From NCBI GenBank assembly GCA_934661135.1, contig CAKUJA010000005.1:1-38662 (forward strand): 38,662 bases of DNA, given 5' to 3'. Both the position numbers and the translations under genes were made by a program. The stretch is from an uncultured Oscillospiraceae bacterium. Its GTDB lineage: Bacteria; Bacillota; Clostridia; Oscillospirales; Oscillospiraceae. Below the pieces are notes generated by a model that saw only the letters and a program-made list of their open reading frames with translations, ran no database searches and was not told where the DNA came from. Below are positions 1 through 8,052 of this stretch, piece by piece; position 1 is the first letter of the stretch; each line of letters begins with the position of its first letter.

Positions 1-1899
1 AACAAGGTGCTGCTCCATCCTGATGTGGAACGAGCGAAGCGGCTCTTGGCGCAGGGCAAGTTTCCGGATTACGAGGATATTTGCCGCGAGATTTTGCTGG
101 TCGAATACCCGGAGGAAGTCCCGCATGAGACTGCCGAGGATTTCGATGAATTGTCGTGGGAACGTGTTCTGGATGATGTGTTTGCAGACGACCCGGAAAA
201 AGGGATGGAGATGTGGCGGCGGCTTCTGGACATCGCAGAACCGTCTCTGAAAACCGACGCTAAAACTGCCGAAAAACTTCTCCCGGATTGGGATTGGCTG
301 GATTCTCCAACCGACGATCAGGCGCTTCCACTTTTGGTCGCGTTGGATGACGAGCGGTTTGTATCGCAGCTTTTTGAGAGCGCGTTCCTCGACAGATTGC
401 AGTTCAATGTTCTGGAGATCTGTCGGGATTGTGGGGAGGAAACGCTGGCGCGGCATTGTATGGACCTTGCACTGAAAAATCCTTGGCTGGAGGAGCGGTG
501 GAGGAAACGGTATACACAGGTCCTTGCGGCTGCACCTTCTTCAAAACGCACAAGGCCACCTGCCCGTGCACTTGCAAGACCGCCTGTCAGTACACCGGCA
601 AAGCCGGCTGGCGAAAGCTATTATCAGTTCTGCAATGTGCAGTTCAAGGAGGATGGAGCGGCGTATGCCTATCTGACCGGGGGAATTTCGCTGAAAGCGG
701 GCGATTTTGTAGTCGTTCCGATCGGCGATCATCAAGCAGAAAAGCTTGCTCGGGTGACAGAGGTGTTCGTTTGCAGCACACAGAATGCGCCATATCCGCC
801 GGAGAAGGCGAAATTTGTGCTCCGCAAGTCTGAACGGACAGCCTTTCCGGAACGCAAAAAGCCGCAGCATCCTGCTCCAAAGCAAGCAGACGTGTCAGCA
901 CCGACTGAATCGAAGCGCGCAGTTCCGCCTGTGCAGTCCGCACCGACCGCAAATCCGCAGAAGTCTGCGCCGACTGTACAATCGGCAATCACACCGCCGA
1001 TCGTCAGCCAGACGCCGACGGAGCCAGAAATAACCGAAAAGAAATCTACGCTGTCAAAGAAGCCGTTCCCGTTTGGGAAGCTCATCGCGGCAGTTCTGGC
1101 AGTAGCCGTGATTGCTGGTATCTCTGTTTCCGTCTCGAACCGCAACAAGCAGAGAGCAGCAGCTTATGACGCAGCCCTGCAAGAGCTGTCAAACGGCAAT
1201 TACACTTCTGCCGAGCAGGACTTCTCGGAGCTTTCCGGCTATCGGGATGCGACATCGCTGTCTGTCTACTGCAAATATGCCGATATGTACAAAGACAGGA
1301 CGGACTACGCAGGCGGGCAGGATGAACTTTCAAACATCACGCTGCAATATGACACGGGCTGGCAGCAGAATATTGACGCGCTGGAAACCCGCGTTAAAAG
1401 CTATAAAGCGGAGAAAGACGCCGCCGAGGAAGCCGAGCGTCAACGCATCGCTGCGGAGAATGCCGCGAAGCGGGAGCAAAGTCTGAAAGATCAGTATTCC
1501 GGAAAACTGCCCGTGGATGGTATGCCCGTGAGTTGCTTGAAGTACACGTCACTCGGATCACCCACCAAAACTGAAAAGTGTCAGTTCTATGACAGCATGG
1601 ATGTCCATAGGCGATACAAAATCCTGCATTGGTACAACAGTGAAGGACAGACCGTAGCATATTGTCATTCTCATCAGCCAAAGGGAGAGTATACAGAAGT
1701 CATTTATGCCTTTACATATTATGAAACGCCCATCGGACGTCCAAACTCTGCCTCTCCGTGGACACCACCGAGTACATCGGGCGGCAACAATTCCGGAAGC
1801 GTCCGCGATGACTACGATAATCCGGAAGACCTCTGGGAAGATAACCAAGATTGGTATGAAGATGAAGACGAAGCATGGGATGAGTGGGAGAATGGTTGA
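1..1899 (+). CDS. Membrane protein with acidic Trp/Tyr-rich C-terminal tail (possibly 5'-partial)
   Basis: The reading frame is open to the window edge. A GTG at 7 is the first possible start, but no ribosome site is visible, so the true start is probably upstream. Counting from that GTG, the soluble N-terminal part (residues 1-190) is helical and acidic. A compact domain at about 205-275 (starting ESYYQFCNVQF, containing GDFVVVPIGD) precedes a Pro/Ala/Lys-rich linker. One membrane helix lies at about 359-377 (KLIAAVLAVAVIAGISVSV). After it comes a short TPR-like helical region and a charged coiled coil (EKDAAEEAERQRIAAENAAK). The end is a Gly/Ser linker and a tail rich in D, E, W and Y. Topology is probably N-in, C-out. 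I do not recognise the family. Two later lipoproteins in the core share the acidic aromatic style, one of them as a C-terminal tail. Confidence 0.75.
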   Translation, partial: NKVLLHPDVERAKRLLAQGKFPDYEDICREILLVEYPEEVPHETAEDFDELSWERVLDDVFADDPEKGMEMWRRLLDIAEPSLKTDAKTAEKLLPDWDWLDSPTDDQALPLLVALDDERFVSQLFESAFLDRLQFNVLEICRDCGEETLARHCMDLALKNPWLEERWRKRYTQVLAAAPSSKRTRPPARALARPPVSTPAKPAGESYYQFCNVQFKEDGAAYAYLTGGISLKAGDFVVVPIGDHQAEKLARVTEVFVCSTQNAPYPPEKAKFVLRKSERTAFPERKKPQHPAPKQADVSAPTESKRAVPPVQSAPTANPQKSAPTVQSAITPPIVSQTPTEPEITEKKSTLSKKPFPFGKLIAAVLAVAVIAGISVSVSNRNKQRAAAYDAALQELSNGNYTSAEQDFSELSGYRDATSLSVYCKYADMYKDRTDYAGGQDELSNITLQYDTGWQQNIDALETRVKSYKAEKDAAEEAERQRIAAENAAKREQSLKDQYSGKLPVDGMPVSCLKYTSLGSPTKTEKCQFYDSMDVHRRYKILHWYNSEGQTVAYCHSHQPKGEYTEVIYAFTYYETPIGRPNSASPWTPPSTSGGNNSGSVRDDYDNPEDLWEDNQDWYEDEDEAWDEWENG

Positions 1900-1969
1900 C
1901 ATTATCCTCTGACTTTGCAACATACAGAATCTTCAAATGTAGATAGACGATCCTCGTTCATAGAAAATG

Positions 1970-2006
1970 CAAGGGACATTCTCAGAAGTATAGAGAATGT
2001 CCCTTG
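1970..2006. other. Perfect 14-bp hairpin between accessory genes
   Basis: Arms 1970-1983 and 1993-2006 pair perfectly (CAAGGGACATTCTC and its complement) around a 9-nt loop. A run of T does not directly follow, so it is only a weak intrinsic terminator. It could instead be a regulator-binding palindrome or processing site upstream of the XRE gene. Confidence 0.55.
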
Positions 2007-2147
2007 TATACACATCAAGCCCTTTTGCAAAGATATAAATTTCTGAAGGAAAGTCGATGAAATATAATCCGGTTGCGCATTGACAAGGCTTGTCAACCTG
2101 AACTAGAGTATAAACAGGATATGCGCATATCTGCTTGGAGGGATACC

Positions 2148-2981
2148 ATGAAAACAGCTTTGGCGGTGATTCGGACACGCTGTAACTACTCACAAACGGT
2201 CTTGGCTTCTGGGCTTGGTCTTTCGCGTCAGGTCGTCAGTGCGTGGGAAAACGGAAATAAGAAGATCCCCAAGGGACGGCTTACCGAACTTGCTTTGCTG
2301 TTTGGTGTCCCGGTAACGCTTTTAACGACGAAGGAACTTGACGTTGTTGAACGCTGGTGTGACAGGCCGGTGTTTCCCACGCAAAAGCAGGGACGGCAGG
2401 TGTTTTCGTTTGAACCGGTTGGAGAGAATCGGAACGTAATCCTGAACGAACCGTCAGCCCCGATGCCGGCGGTGCAAAGCAGAGATCTGATGCAGCGCAG
2501 AAACTATACCATGCGGAAGCTTGCAGCATGTACGCAGATTCGCGCGGAGCAGCAGACGAAAGATCTGAGCATCGCAGAACCCTGTATCACAATTTTAGAG
2601 CAGATGCGGCGGCTCTTTGATACGGCGTTGACCGCAGAACCGCGTGTTCAGGAACAGATTCTGCGGTTCGTGCTGGAGCAAATTATGCTGCTGTGTCAGG
2701 TGCTTTCCCCGGACGCGCAGGACGCTGCGAACCTTACAGACTGGCAAAGACAGCAGCTTCAGATGCTCCGAACCCATTGGGCCGCTATGAACCGTGAACG
2801 CAGAAAACGAGAACAAAAATATGCGATCACAGAAACAAAGGATATTAAAGAATGCAGTCTGACGGAACGGCTCAACACACTCTACCATCACGCAATGACG
2901 CAGGGAATGGATCGTCGGGATCTGCAGCTCTATCTGGAACGGATTTGGGAGGAGGAATATGAAAGAGCAGATGAGAATTGA
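2148..2981 (+). CDS. XRE-family HTH transcriptional regulator
   Basis: The first about 65 residues form a Cro/C1-type helix-turn-helix: CNYSQTVLASGLGLSRQVVSAWENGNKKIP followed by LTELALLFGVP. I start it at ATG 2148 because a TTGGAGGG ribosome site lies just upstream; the longer reading frame from 2073 adds residues unlike an XRE N-terminus. The rest (277 residues in all) is helical and charged with no recognised domain and may mediate oligomerisation or ligand sensing. Its last 23 bp overlap the PolC-like gene, so the two are probably translated together and the regulator may act on or with that protein. No membrane segment is seen. Confidence 0.85.
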   Translation: MKTALAVIRTRCNYSQTVLASGLGLSRQVVSAWENGNKKIPKGRLTELALLFGVPVTLLTTKELDVVERWCDRPVFPTQKQGRQVFSFEPVGENRNVILNEPSAPMPAVQSRDLMQRRNYTMRKLAACTQIRAEQQTKDLSIAEPCITILEQMRRLFDTALTAEPRVQEQILRFVLEQIMLLCQVLSPDAQDAANLTDWQRQQLQMLRTHWAAMNRERRKREQKYAITETKDIKECSLTERLNTLYHHAMTQGMDRRDLQLYLERIWEEEYERADEN

Positions 2982-5238
2982 ATTACATAACGAAACAGAA
3001 TATACAGAGCGTATTTCATTTCAGGATATTTGGGCACACGCAAGTAGGCTGAAGTATGCCGGTTGCCGCGTGGCTGCAATCACAGACCGAAATTCGGTGG
3101 ATGGTATTCACATGGCAGAGCACGAGTTTATGCGGAGAGGAATCCAGCCAATTTACGGCGTAACGCTCAACTGCATCGATGTTGATGACCGCTATGATGT
3201 GGTATTGCTCGCGGCAAATCTGACGGGCCGTGACAATATTTTTCGTTTGATCGAACTGCTGGAGAGCAACCGGTTTTCGTTTGGGCGTGCCGTTACCAGA
3301 GAACAGCTGGATGCCCATCGCAAGGGAATCCTTCTGGGGGCGGCTGCAAAGAACGGTCAGATCGTTCGTGCCATTCTGCATCGGCGGGATCAAAGGTATC
3401 TGGAGACGATCACGCAAGACTACGACTATCTGGAATTTACCAGTGAACCTTACGATATTGCCGCGACGGTGGTTCATCTTGCCGCGCAGGGAAATCTGCC
3501 GCTGTGCGCCGTCCAGTATGCCGTGCTGAACGAGCCAAGTGTGCCGCTGGAGAAATATGCCTACCTGACACTCTGCCGTTATTACTGGCAGGAGGCAGAT
3601 GCACAGTATTTCAAAACGACAGAGGAGCTGCGCGAGGAAATGAACGCTCTGTATGTTCTGCCCGTGGAAAAGCTGGTCGGTCAAAAGGTCTTGTACGATG
3701 ATCCGCTTAGAATTTTTGCGCGCATAGAACCAATGCCGACGTTAGAAGAAATTCTTTGTACAAGCGACGTCTCTTTTCATGCAGCGCGTATGAAGGAACT
3801 GAACATTCGTGTAAATTGTGCAATGCAGGAAAAATACGGTACACATTGCCCGGCGCAGGTTTCAGAACGCGTTCAAAGGGAACTGACGGAAATCAATGCG
3901 CAAAAGCAGGCGCATGTGATGTTGATGCTTGCAGATATGGCAAAACAGGGCGGCAACTCACAGGAACATATGATGGTTGCCGGAGAATACGCAAATTTTG
4001 AAATTCTCTATCTGCTTGGTGTCACGGAGCTTGACCCGCTGCCGCGCCATATTTATTGCAGGGTTTGCGGGTGTTGGCTGGAAACACAGGCTGAGATCGG
4101 CGAGAGCGTTGCTTGCCTGCGCTGCGGACAGATGGCTGTTGTATCCGGACTGAATGTACCGTTGGAACCGATACACGCATTATTAAAAGACGGCGCACAC
4201 TTTGAGATTCGTGCCTCTTCTGAACGCATTTCACACTGGAAGCAGGAGCTTGAGGAAGCAAACTGTATTGTATTGCAGGCACAGATGGGAGATCAGAAGC
4301 CACAGGAAGCCAATATGGATGCGCTATATAATATAGCCGCAGAACTCGGGGCCGGGGAATGGCGTAAAGAGCGTGAGTTTACATATCGGTTAACTTCTCA
4401 TCTGCCGCGAAATCGGGACAGCGGCACATCACAGCGATGGCTGTTGCCGAATACGAGCGCGTCGGACTTTATAAAACATCTGCCAGCGCGAAAGATTGCG
4501 AAGAACATTTACCAGCTCGAAATGCAGCCGAGCTATGCGGTTGAATGTGCGAGTGTTTATCCGATTCCGAGCAAAACATTGTCATTCCTTGCGGCCTGCG
4601 AAAAGGCTACCGGTATTTCTGCAAGCGAGATCTTGCTCAACGCGCAGGAGGTTCTTGCATATATCAGAGCGGTTGTGCCGCGTGAAAAAGAGCCGTCGGA
4701 CGCTGCCGTGTATGCGCTTTGGGTATGTGGTTTCAGTCCGGAGGAACCGCATGAAGAAAATGACCTGTACCCATCGGTTCAGGCAGTTGTGCAAAAAATG
4801 CCGCTAAAGAGTTTCGCGGATCTGACGAGAGTCTTTTCGATGCAGCATGGAACGGGAACATGGAAAAACAATGCAGAAAGTCTTTTGGCTACCGGAGCAG
4901 CAACGACGGAACAGGTTATCACCTGCAGAGAAGATGTGATGGAATATCTGTTGGCTCGTGGGGTCGAGAGAGAAACAGCTTATGAAATGATGGAAGGTGT
5001 TCGCAAGGGGCGGGCAGATGCACTTTGGGATCCGAGCAATTCTTCTCCGGACGCCAAGCGACAGCAACAGATTTTGCAGGATTGTGGGGCAGAGGATTGG
5101 TTCATAGAGAGTTGCAGAAAGATAAAATATCTGTTTCCGCGCGCCCACGCAGCGGCCTTTTCTGCAAATTTGATCAGAATCATGTGGTATTGTATTCATG
5201 AACCGGAGTGTGTTGCGCAAATCATGAAAGAACTGTAA
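2959..5238 (+). CDS. PolC-like protein, polymerase catalytic residues lost (pseudo-polymerase)
   Basis: 759 residues that follow the middle of Gram-positive DNA polymerase III PolC: a PHP-like start (RIELHNETEYTE, AAITDRNSVDG, QPIYGV), then AANLTGRDNIFRLIELLES, and REQLDAHRKGILLGAAAKNG. A four-cysteine zinc motif follows (C367, C370, C386, C389, after GVTELDPLPRHIYC). A fingers-like end contains SMQHGTGTWKNNAESLL, ITCREDVMEYLLARG and ESCRKIKYLFPRAHAAAF. No 3'-5' exonuclease insertion is present. The active-site loop that reads GSRGSVGSS in PolC is replaced by MMVAGEYANF. The DIDLNFS stretch that carries two catalytic aspartates appears as HFEIRAS, and the third aspartate region is unrecognisable. 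PHP metal ligands are also changed (HLH to ELH, TDH to TDR). It ends before the C-terminal part of PolC (about 1,440 residues in Bacillus). The ribosome site GGAGGAGG overlaps the regulator gene. Polymerase activity is unlikely; a structural or inhibitory role is inference. Confidence 0.85.
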   Translation: MKEQMRIELHNETEYTERISFQDIWAHASRLKYAGCRVAAITDRNSVDGIHMAEHEFMRRGIQPIYGVTLNCIDVDDRYDVVLLAANLTGRDNIFRLIELLESNRFSFGRAVTREQLDAHRKGILLGAAAKNGQIVRAILHRRDQRYLETITQDYDYLEFTSEPYDIAATVVHLAAQGNLPLCAVQYAVLNEPSVPLEKYAYLTLCRYYWQEADAQYFKTTEELREEMNALYVLPVEKLVGQKVLYDDPLRIFARIEPMPTLEEILCTSDVSFHAARMKELNIRVNCAMQEKYGTHCPAQVSERVQRELTEINAQKQAHVMLMLADMAKQGGNSQEHMMVAGEYANFEILYLLGVTELDPLPRHIYCRVCGCWLETQAEIGESVACLRCGQMAVVSGLNVPLEPIHALLKDGAHFEIRASSERISHWKQELEEANCIVLQAQMGDQKPQEANMDALYNIAAELGAGEWRKEREFTYRLTSHLPRNRDSGTSQRWLLPNTSASDFIKHLPARKIAKNIYQLEMQPSYAVECASVYPIPSKTLSFLAACEKATGISASEILLNAQEVLAYIRAVVPREKEPSDAAVYALWVCGFSPEEPHEENDLYPSVQAVVQKMPLKSFADLTRVFSMQHGTGTWKNNAESLLATGAATTEQVITCREDVMEYLLARGVERETAYEMMEGVRKGRADALWDPSNSSPDAKRQQQILQDCGAEDWFIESCRKIKYLFPRAHAAAFSANLIRIMWYCIHEPECVAQIMKEL

Positions 5239-5333
5239 TTCGGCGTGCTGAGAGGAGAGTGCTACTACAGTTGTATGGGAAATGATAATATTTATGGAGG
5301 AATAAACCAATTTATGACAAGGAGAAACGGATT

Positions 5334-5477
5334 ATGGCTAAAACAAATCACCTAACTTTCAATGATATTGAATTTATTATGCAGATGTTAGAAAAACAGA
5401 AAGCAAGCACTACAGATCCGGCGGAGCGCCAAAAGATAGAAGAAATCGAGGAAAAGATAAGAAAGATTGCATTTTAA
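5334..5477 (+). CDS. Small charged hypothetical protein (47 aa)
   Basis: ATG at 5334 is preceded by AAGGAG with about 8-nt spacing, and the frame ends at TAA 5475-5477. The peptide begins MAKTNHLTFNDIEF and ends in a Glu/Lys-rich helix (ERQKIEEIEEKIRKIAF), so it is probably an alpha-helical or coiled-coil small protein. It lies about 95 nt after the PolC-like gene on the same strand and could belong to that transcription unit. I do not recognise a family. Confidence 0.6.
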   Translation: MAKTNHLTFNDIEFIMQMLEKQKASTTDPAERQKIEEIEEKIRKIAF

Positions 5478-5558
5478 GCCGTTAGGTCAAAAACTTCCTT
5501 ATAACAGCACACTATTTGGAAGCAACTTAAAATATGGAGCAGATGCCCAGCGCAGATC

Positions 5559-5582
5559 CTGCTCCGCAATAGACAAAGAATA
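5559..5582 (+). repeat. Junction repeat, copy 1 (24 nt)
   Basis: One of four related 24-nt sequences in the window. The shared pattern is CTGC, one variable base, CCGC, a variable pair, TA, a variable pair, then CAAAGAA and (T/A)A. This copy lies after the PolC-like cargo and just before the hairpin that ends the DUF6076-like gene. Other copies: 8476-8499 (+), 12173-12196 (+), 31735-31758 (-). Confidence 0.6.
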
Positions 5583-5622
5583 CGCGGCCGGTGCATCCAC
5601 CGGCCGCGTAATTTTATATTTT
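5581..5622. terminator. Bidirectional intrinsic terminator
   Basis: A perfect 13-bp stem (TACGCGGCCGGTG at 5581-5593, complement at 5598-5610) with loop CATC is followed on the plus strand by ATTTTATATTTTT. It lies between the convergent 47-residue ORF and the DUF6076-like gene, next to the latter's stop codon. Confidence 0.8.
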
Positions 5623-6573
5623 TGAGTCGCGGAGCCACTGCTGGAATTGCTCCAGCGAGATGATCTCGCGGTCACACTTCTTCTTTTCTTCTCTGGCCTG
5701 CTCGCTCCACGCATAAAACTGCTCGTCGGTGATGCGCCCGGCTTTGATCCACGCGAAGCGCTTTTTGTACTCCTTGCGGTACGCCTTGAAAATGGGATCG
5801 TCGGTCTGTTTTTTCGTCCACTGCCGGAACGCGCCGATCTCGCGGCAGCGCTGCTCACCGTACTTTACCGGGCGCTCGCAGTACTCCGCACTCACGCGGC
5901 CGGTCTGCGGAAACCAGCGGCCGCAGTTCTTGCAGCGGCGGACAGTCACGCCGCGCTCAACGCAGCTTCGCAGCGAATAGTCGATCATGTCCCGCACGGC
6001 GGACGAGTATAAAACAGGCGCGCAGCGGCCCGGTTCGACCGGCTCGAAGCTCAGCGGGATCGGCTTAAATCGGAACAGCTCCGGATTTCTCGGCTGGTCG
6101 TAATGGTAGTTTTGCGCCGCCTGTTTCTGCGGCTCACGACCGGCGGAATCCACGTCCAGCACGCATTCCAAAAACTTCTCAACCTGCTTCCTTGTCTCTG
6201 AAAACTGTGTTACAAACTCCTTTAAGTCCAAAGCAATCGCCTGAATTTCCGCTTGATCGTAGCCATTTACGGAAAAACAGCCGAAGCAGCGCGTATATAA
6301 AATACGGAAATAAATGTGCTTCTCGGCCAGCACGCCGAGCTCCACCATCGCGGCTGTATATGCTTCACGGTCGCGGCTCTCAACGAAGCGTTCCCAATTC
6401 ACGCTGATGCGTTCCAGCATCGGCGTGATTTCTTTTTCGTCCAGTTCCAGAAACGTCAGCAGACTTTCCAAAAACGGAAGCTCCAGCTGCTTGGACGGCA
6501 GCCCCTGCATTCCGAACGCATCGTTTTCAAAAAATTCTTTCTCACCGGAGAAATACATCTTTGCATACCACAT
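5614..6573 (-). CDS. DUF6076-like zinc-finger-type protein
   Basis: I place the start at ATG 6573 because GAGGTG lies six bases upstream; GTG 6582 and ATG 6579 are alternatives that overlap that ribosome site. The product is 319 residues. The N-terminal two thirds are helical and lack recognisable motifs. The C-terminal third has a CKNCGRWFP motif followed about 10 residues later by SAEYCERP and then a Cys (QRCREIG), a zinc-binding knuckle as in CGNR/ABATE-type proteins. A Lys/Arg-rich tail follows (YRKEYKKRFAW). This arrangement matches proteins I recall as DUF6076, common near integrases in Firmicutes. The role is unknown; RNA or DNA binding is plausible. It is transcribed away from the mobility genes. 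Confidence 0.7.
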   Translation of the reverse strand: MWYAKMYFSGEKEFFENDAFGMQGLPSKQLELPFLESLLTFLELDEKEITPMLERISVNWERFVESRDREAYTAAMVELGVLAEKHIYFRILYTRCFGCFSVNGYDQAEIQAIALDLKEFVTQFSETRKQVEKFLECVLDVDSAGREPQKQAAQNYHYDQPRNPELFRFKPIPLSFEPVEPGRCAPVLYSSAVRDMIDYSLRSCVERGVTVRRCKNCGRWFPQTGRVSAEYCERPVKYGEQRCREIGAFRQWTKKQTDDPIFKAYRKEYKKRFAWIKAGRITDEQFYAWSEQAREEKKKCDREIISLEQFQQWLRDSKI

Positions 6574-6582
6574 GGTCATCAC

Positions 6583-7038
6583 CTCAAATATGGACTAATT
6601 GTAAATTATAAATGTAATAGTCTTGACAAATATACATCCCTATGTTACCTTAAAACCAGAAAGCTGTCTAAATCATTTTATCATAGTCTAACACCGCATA
6701 GACAGCTTGTCAACGGTAAGTTGCCCTGTACCTTGAAAATTTCACACCCATCTCCAAAGACGATACTCGCCGGGGAAGTATGCCGCGACGCTGCGAAAGC
6801 AGCCAGCGTACCAAGGCGAAGCCAACGCTGTGTGCGTCAACAAAAGGCCGCAGGGCAGGAACGGGTATGGAGGATGGTAACCGGAAAAGAAAAAAGCCGT
6901 CCGGCTGCTGCAACAGTCGGACGGCGCGCCGCGTTTCGGAAAACACGGACTGCAACTATGTTAACTTTAACAGAGAGACCTCCGAAACGCAAGTTTTTTC
7001 TCTGAAATTTCTAAAATCTGATGGAGGTAAAAAAGACT
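6583..7038. other. Long intergenic leader before the mobility genes
   Basis: No convincing gene is seen. An AT-rich part near 6583-6670 contains TTGACA at 6623-6628 but no good -10. The part from about 6750 is GC-rich. A hairpin at 6896-6925 is described separately. The 3' end carries the GGAGG ribosome site (7023-7027) for the excisionase-like gene. An attachment or regulatory role is possible but not shown. Confidence 0.4.
6896..6925 (-). terminator. Stem-loop with T-run on the minus strand
   Basis: GCCGTCCG-G-CTG pairs with CAG-T-CGGACGGC around a short loop. On the minus strand the stem is followed by a run of T (AAGAAAAAA on plus), as in an intrinsic terminator. It would stop antisense transcription coming from the mobility genes. 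Confidence 0.55.
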
Positions 7039-7254
7039 TTGAACACATCAAGCATCAAGAATTTTGATGAGCTGTCGCTGTTTCTCTACGCGCAGCTCGT
7101 CTCCCGCACGCTGGGCGTTTCGCCGTCAAGCGCCTACGAGCTTCTGCATGAGGATGGCTTCCCGTCACTGCGGATCGGCAGCCGACTGGTCGTGCCGAAG
7201 GAGCAGTTCCGTCTATGGGTGGAGCGGCAGACAGGAGACGCACATGAAGAATAA
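7039..7254 (+). CDS. Excisionase-like HTH DNA-binding protein (TTG start)
   Basis: A 71-residue winged-helix/MerR-like (HTH_17, excisionase family) protein: VSRTLGVSPSSAYELLHEDGFPSLRIGSRLVVPKEQFRLWVE. The ATG at 7021 overlaps the GGAGG ribosome site, so I start at TTG 7039. This gives the same N-terminal length as the element B homologue at 38317-38526 (NTSSIKNFDELSLF against KESNYKSYDELPLF). Such proteins bend attachment-site DNA and steer the integrase toward excision. Its last 11 bp overlap the initiator-like gene, suggesting coupled translation. Confidence 0.85.
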   Translation: MNTSSIKNFDELSLFLYAQLVSRTLGVSPSSAYELLHEDGFPSLRIGSRLVVPKEQFRLWVERQTGDAHEE

Positions 7255-7693
7255 ATACTATACCTCGCGCGATCCAATCAAAAACTACTTTCCTCTGCCG
7301 AACGAAGTTTTCAATCTCGGTCTTTCGCCGGGCGCGTTGGCGGTCTACAGCTATCTGATGTACATTGAGGATCGGACGACATATCAGTGCCATGCAAGCT
7401 ACAAAACGATTGGTAAAGCCGTCAATATGAGCCCGAACACCGTGCGAAAATATGTGACCGAGCTGGTCGAACGAGGGCTGATTCAGACAGAGCGCACGAC
7501 GATTATCACACAGGACGGCCGAAAGCAAAATGGGAGCCTTTTGTACACACTCCTGCCCATTCAGTTCTCCATCCAGCAGTTTTATGAGCAAAAGCTCGCA
7601 AAGCTGGACGCGGAATGTGAGCAGGAACGCATCCGAAAGCGGTTGGAAGCGTTCCAACTGGCGCAGCAGGAAACCGCCCGTCCACCAGCGTGA
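7244..7693 (+). CDS. Replication-initiator-like HTH protein
   Basis: 149 residues from ATG 7244, chosen because ACAGGAGAC lies upstream and the homologue in element B starts equivalently. The N-terminus (DPIKNYFPLPNEVFNLGLSP) is followed by ALAVYSYLMYIEDRTTYQCHASYKTIGKAVNMSPNTVRKYVTEL, a winged helix of the HTH_36/RepA-N type, then a basic wing (ITQDGRKQNGSLLYTL) and a charged helical tail. These proteins are found as plasmid or integrative-element initiators or regulators. The full catalytic part of a Rep protein is absent, so whether it initiates replication or only regulates is open. It lies directly before the conserved structured non-coding block. Confidence 0.75.
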   Translation: MKNKYYTSRDPIKNYFPLPNEVFNLGLSPGALAVYSYLMYIEDRTTYQCHASYKTIGKAVNMSPNTVRKYVTELVERGLIQTERTTIITQDGRKQNGSLLYTLLPIQFSIQQFYEQKLAKLDAECEQERIRKRLEAFQLAQQETARPPA

Positions 7694-7756
7694 GCCGCGT
7701 GTGGCGGCTGTGTCCGATTTTCCGGACACAGCCGGGCGCGTACCCACCGAAAGCTC

Positions 7757-7935
7757 AAAACCGGACGTTGCGCCGCCGTGCGGGAGCGTTGCGGGAACGC
7801 CAAGCACAGAAGAAGGACACCTGCGGGCAATTTCGGACTGAGAGCAAAGCCGCAAGCGGCGAAGCAGGAGAAAGCCAAGGTGTCGTGCGCGCACCTTGGC
7901 GAACACATCTGCCCGCAGTGCGGGCAGTTTGGGGC
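7757..7935 (+). other. Conserved structured non-coding block A (candidate oriT, origin or RNA)
   Basis: The 359 bp between the initiator-like and RHH genes have no supported gene but share ordered motifs with 37596-37806 (read on minus). These are a 35-nt box (7757-7791) with only two differences, a GCCGC-AA-GCGGC hairpin (7849-7860), AGCAGGAGAAAG, a hairpin 7874-7900 (GCCAAGGTG/CACCTTGGC), and the perfect palindrome CTGCCCGCAGTGCGGGCAG at 7909-7927 followed by TTTGGGG. In block B the second hairpin has different bases but still pairs. A 1-nt length difference breaks the reading frame between copies, which argues against protein coding. Position beside an RHH gene suggests a transfer or replication origin; a structured RNA is the alternative. 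Confidence 0.6.
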
Positions 7936-8052
7936 TTTCACGCAGGGGTCGTTGAGAGGGCAAAAACAGCCCCATTGGGGTCGGAAGCGCAAATAATCCC
8001 GCTGTTTCAAGGAAAACAGCGGGGTCACACACAAAATTGGAGGGAAATTAGC

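Noticed and set aside
2959..5238. Functional DNA polymerase III alpha subunit (polC)
   Set aside because: About half the normal length and missing the catalytic aspartates and exonuclease domain.
7778..7996. Possible zinc-ribbon peptide (ICPQCGQF) in the non-coding block
   Set aside because: The same letters arise from the palindrome in element B, but a 1-nt shift breaks the frame upstream and there is no conserved start; structure explains the conservation better.
7690..8052. N-terminal extension of the RHH gene to 7690
   Set aside because: The extension is not conserved in the element B homologue, and a ribosome site precedes ATG 8053.
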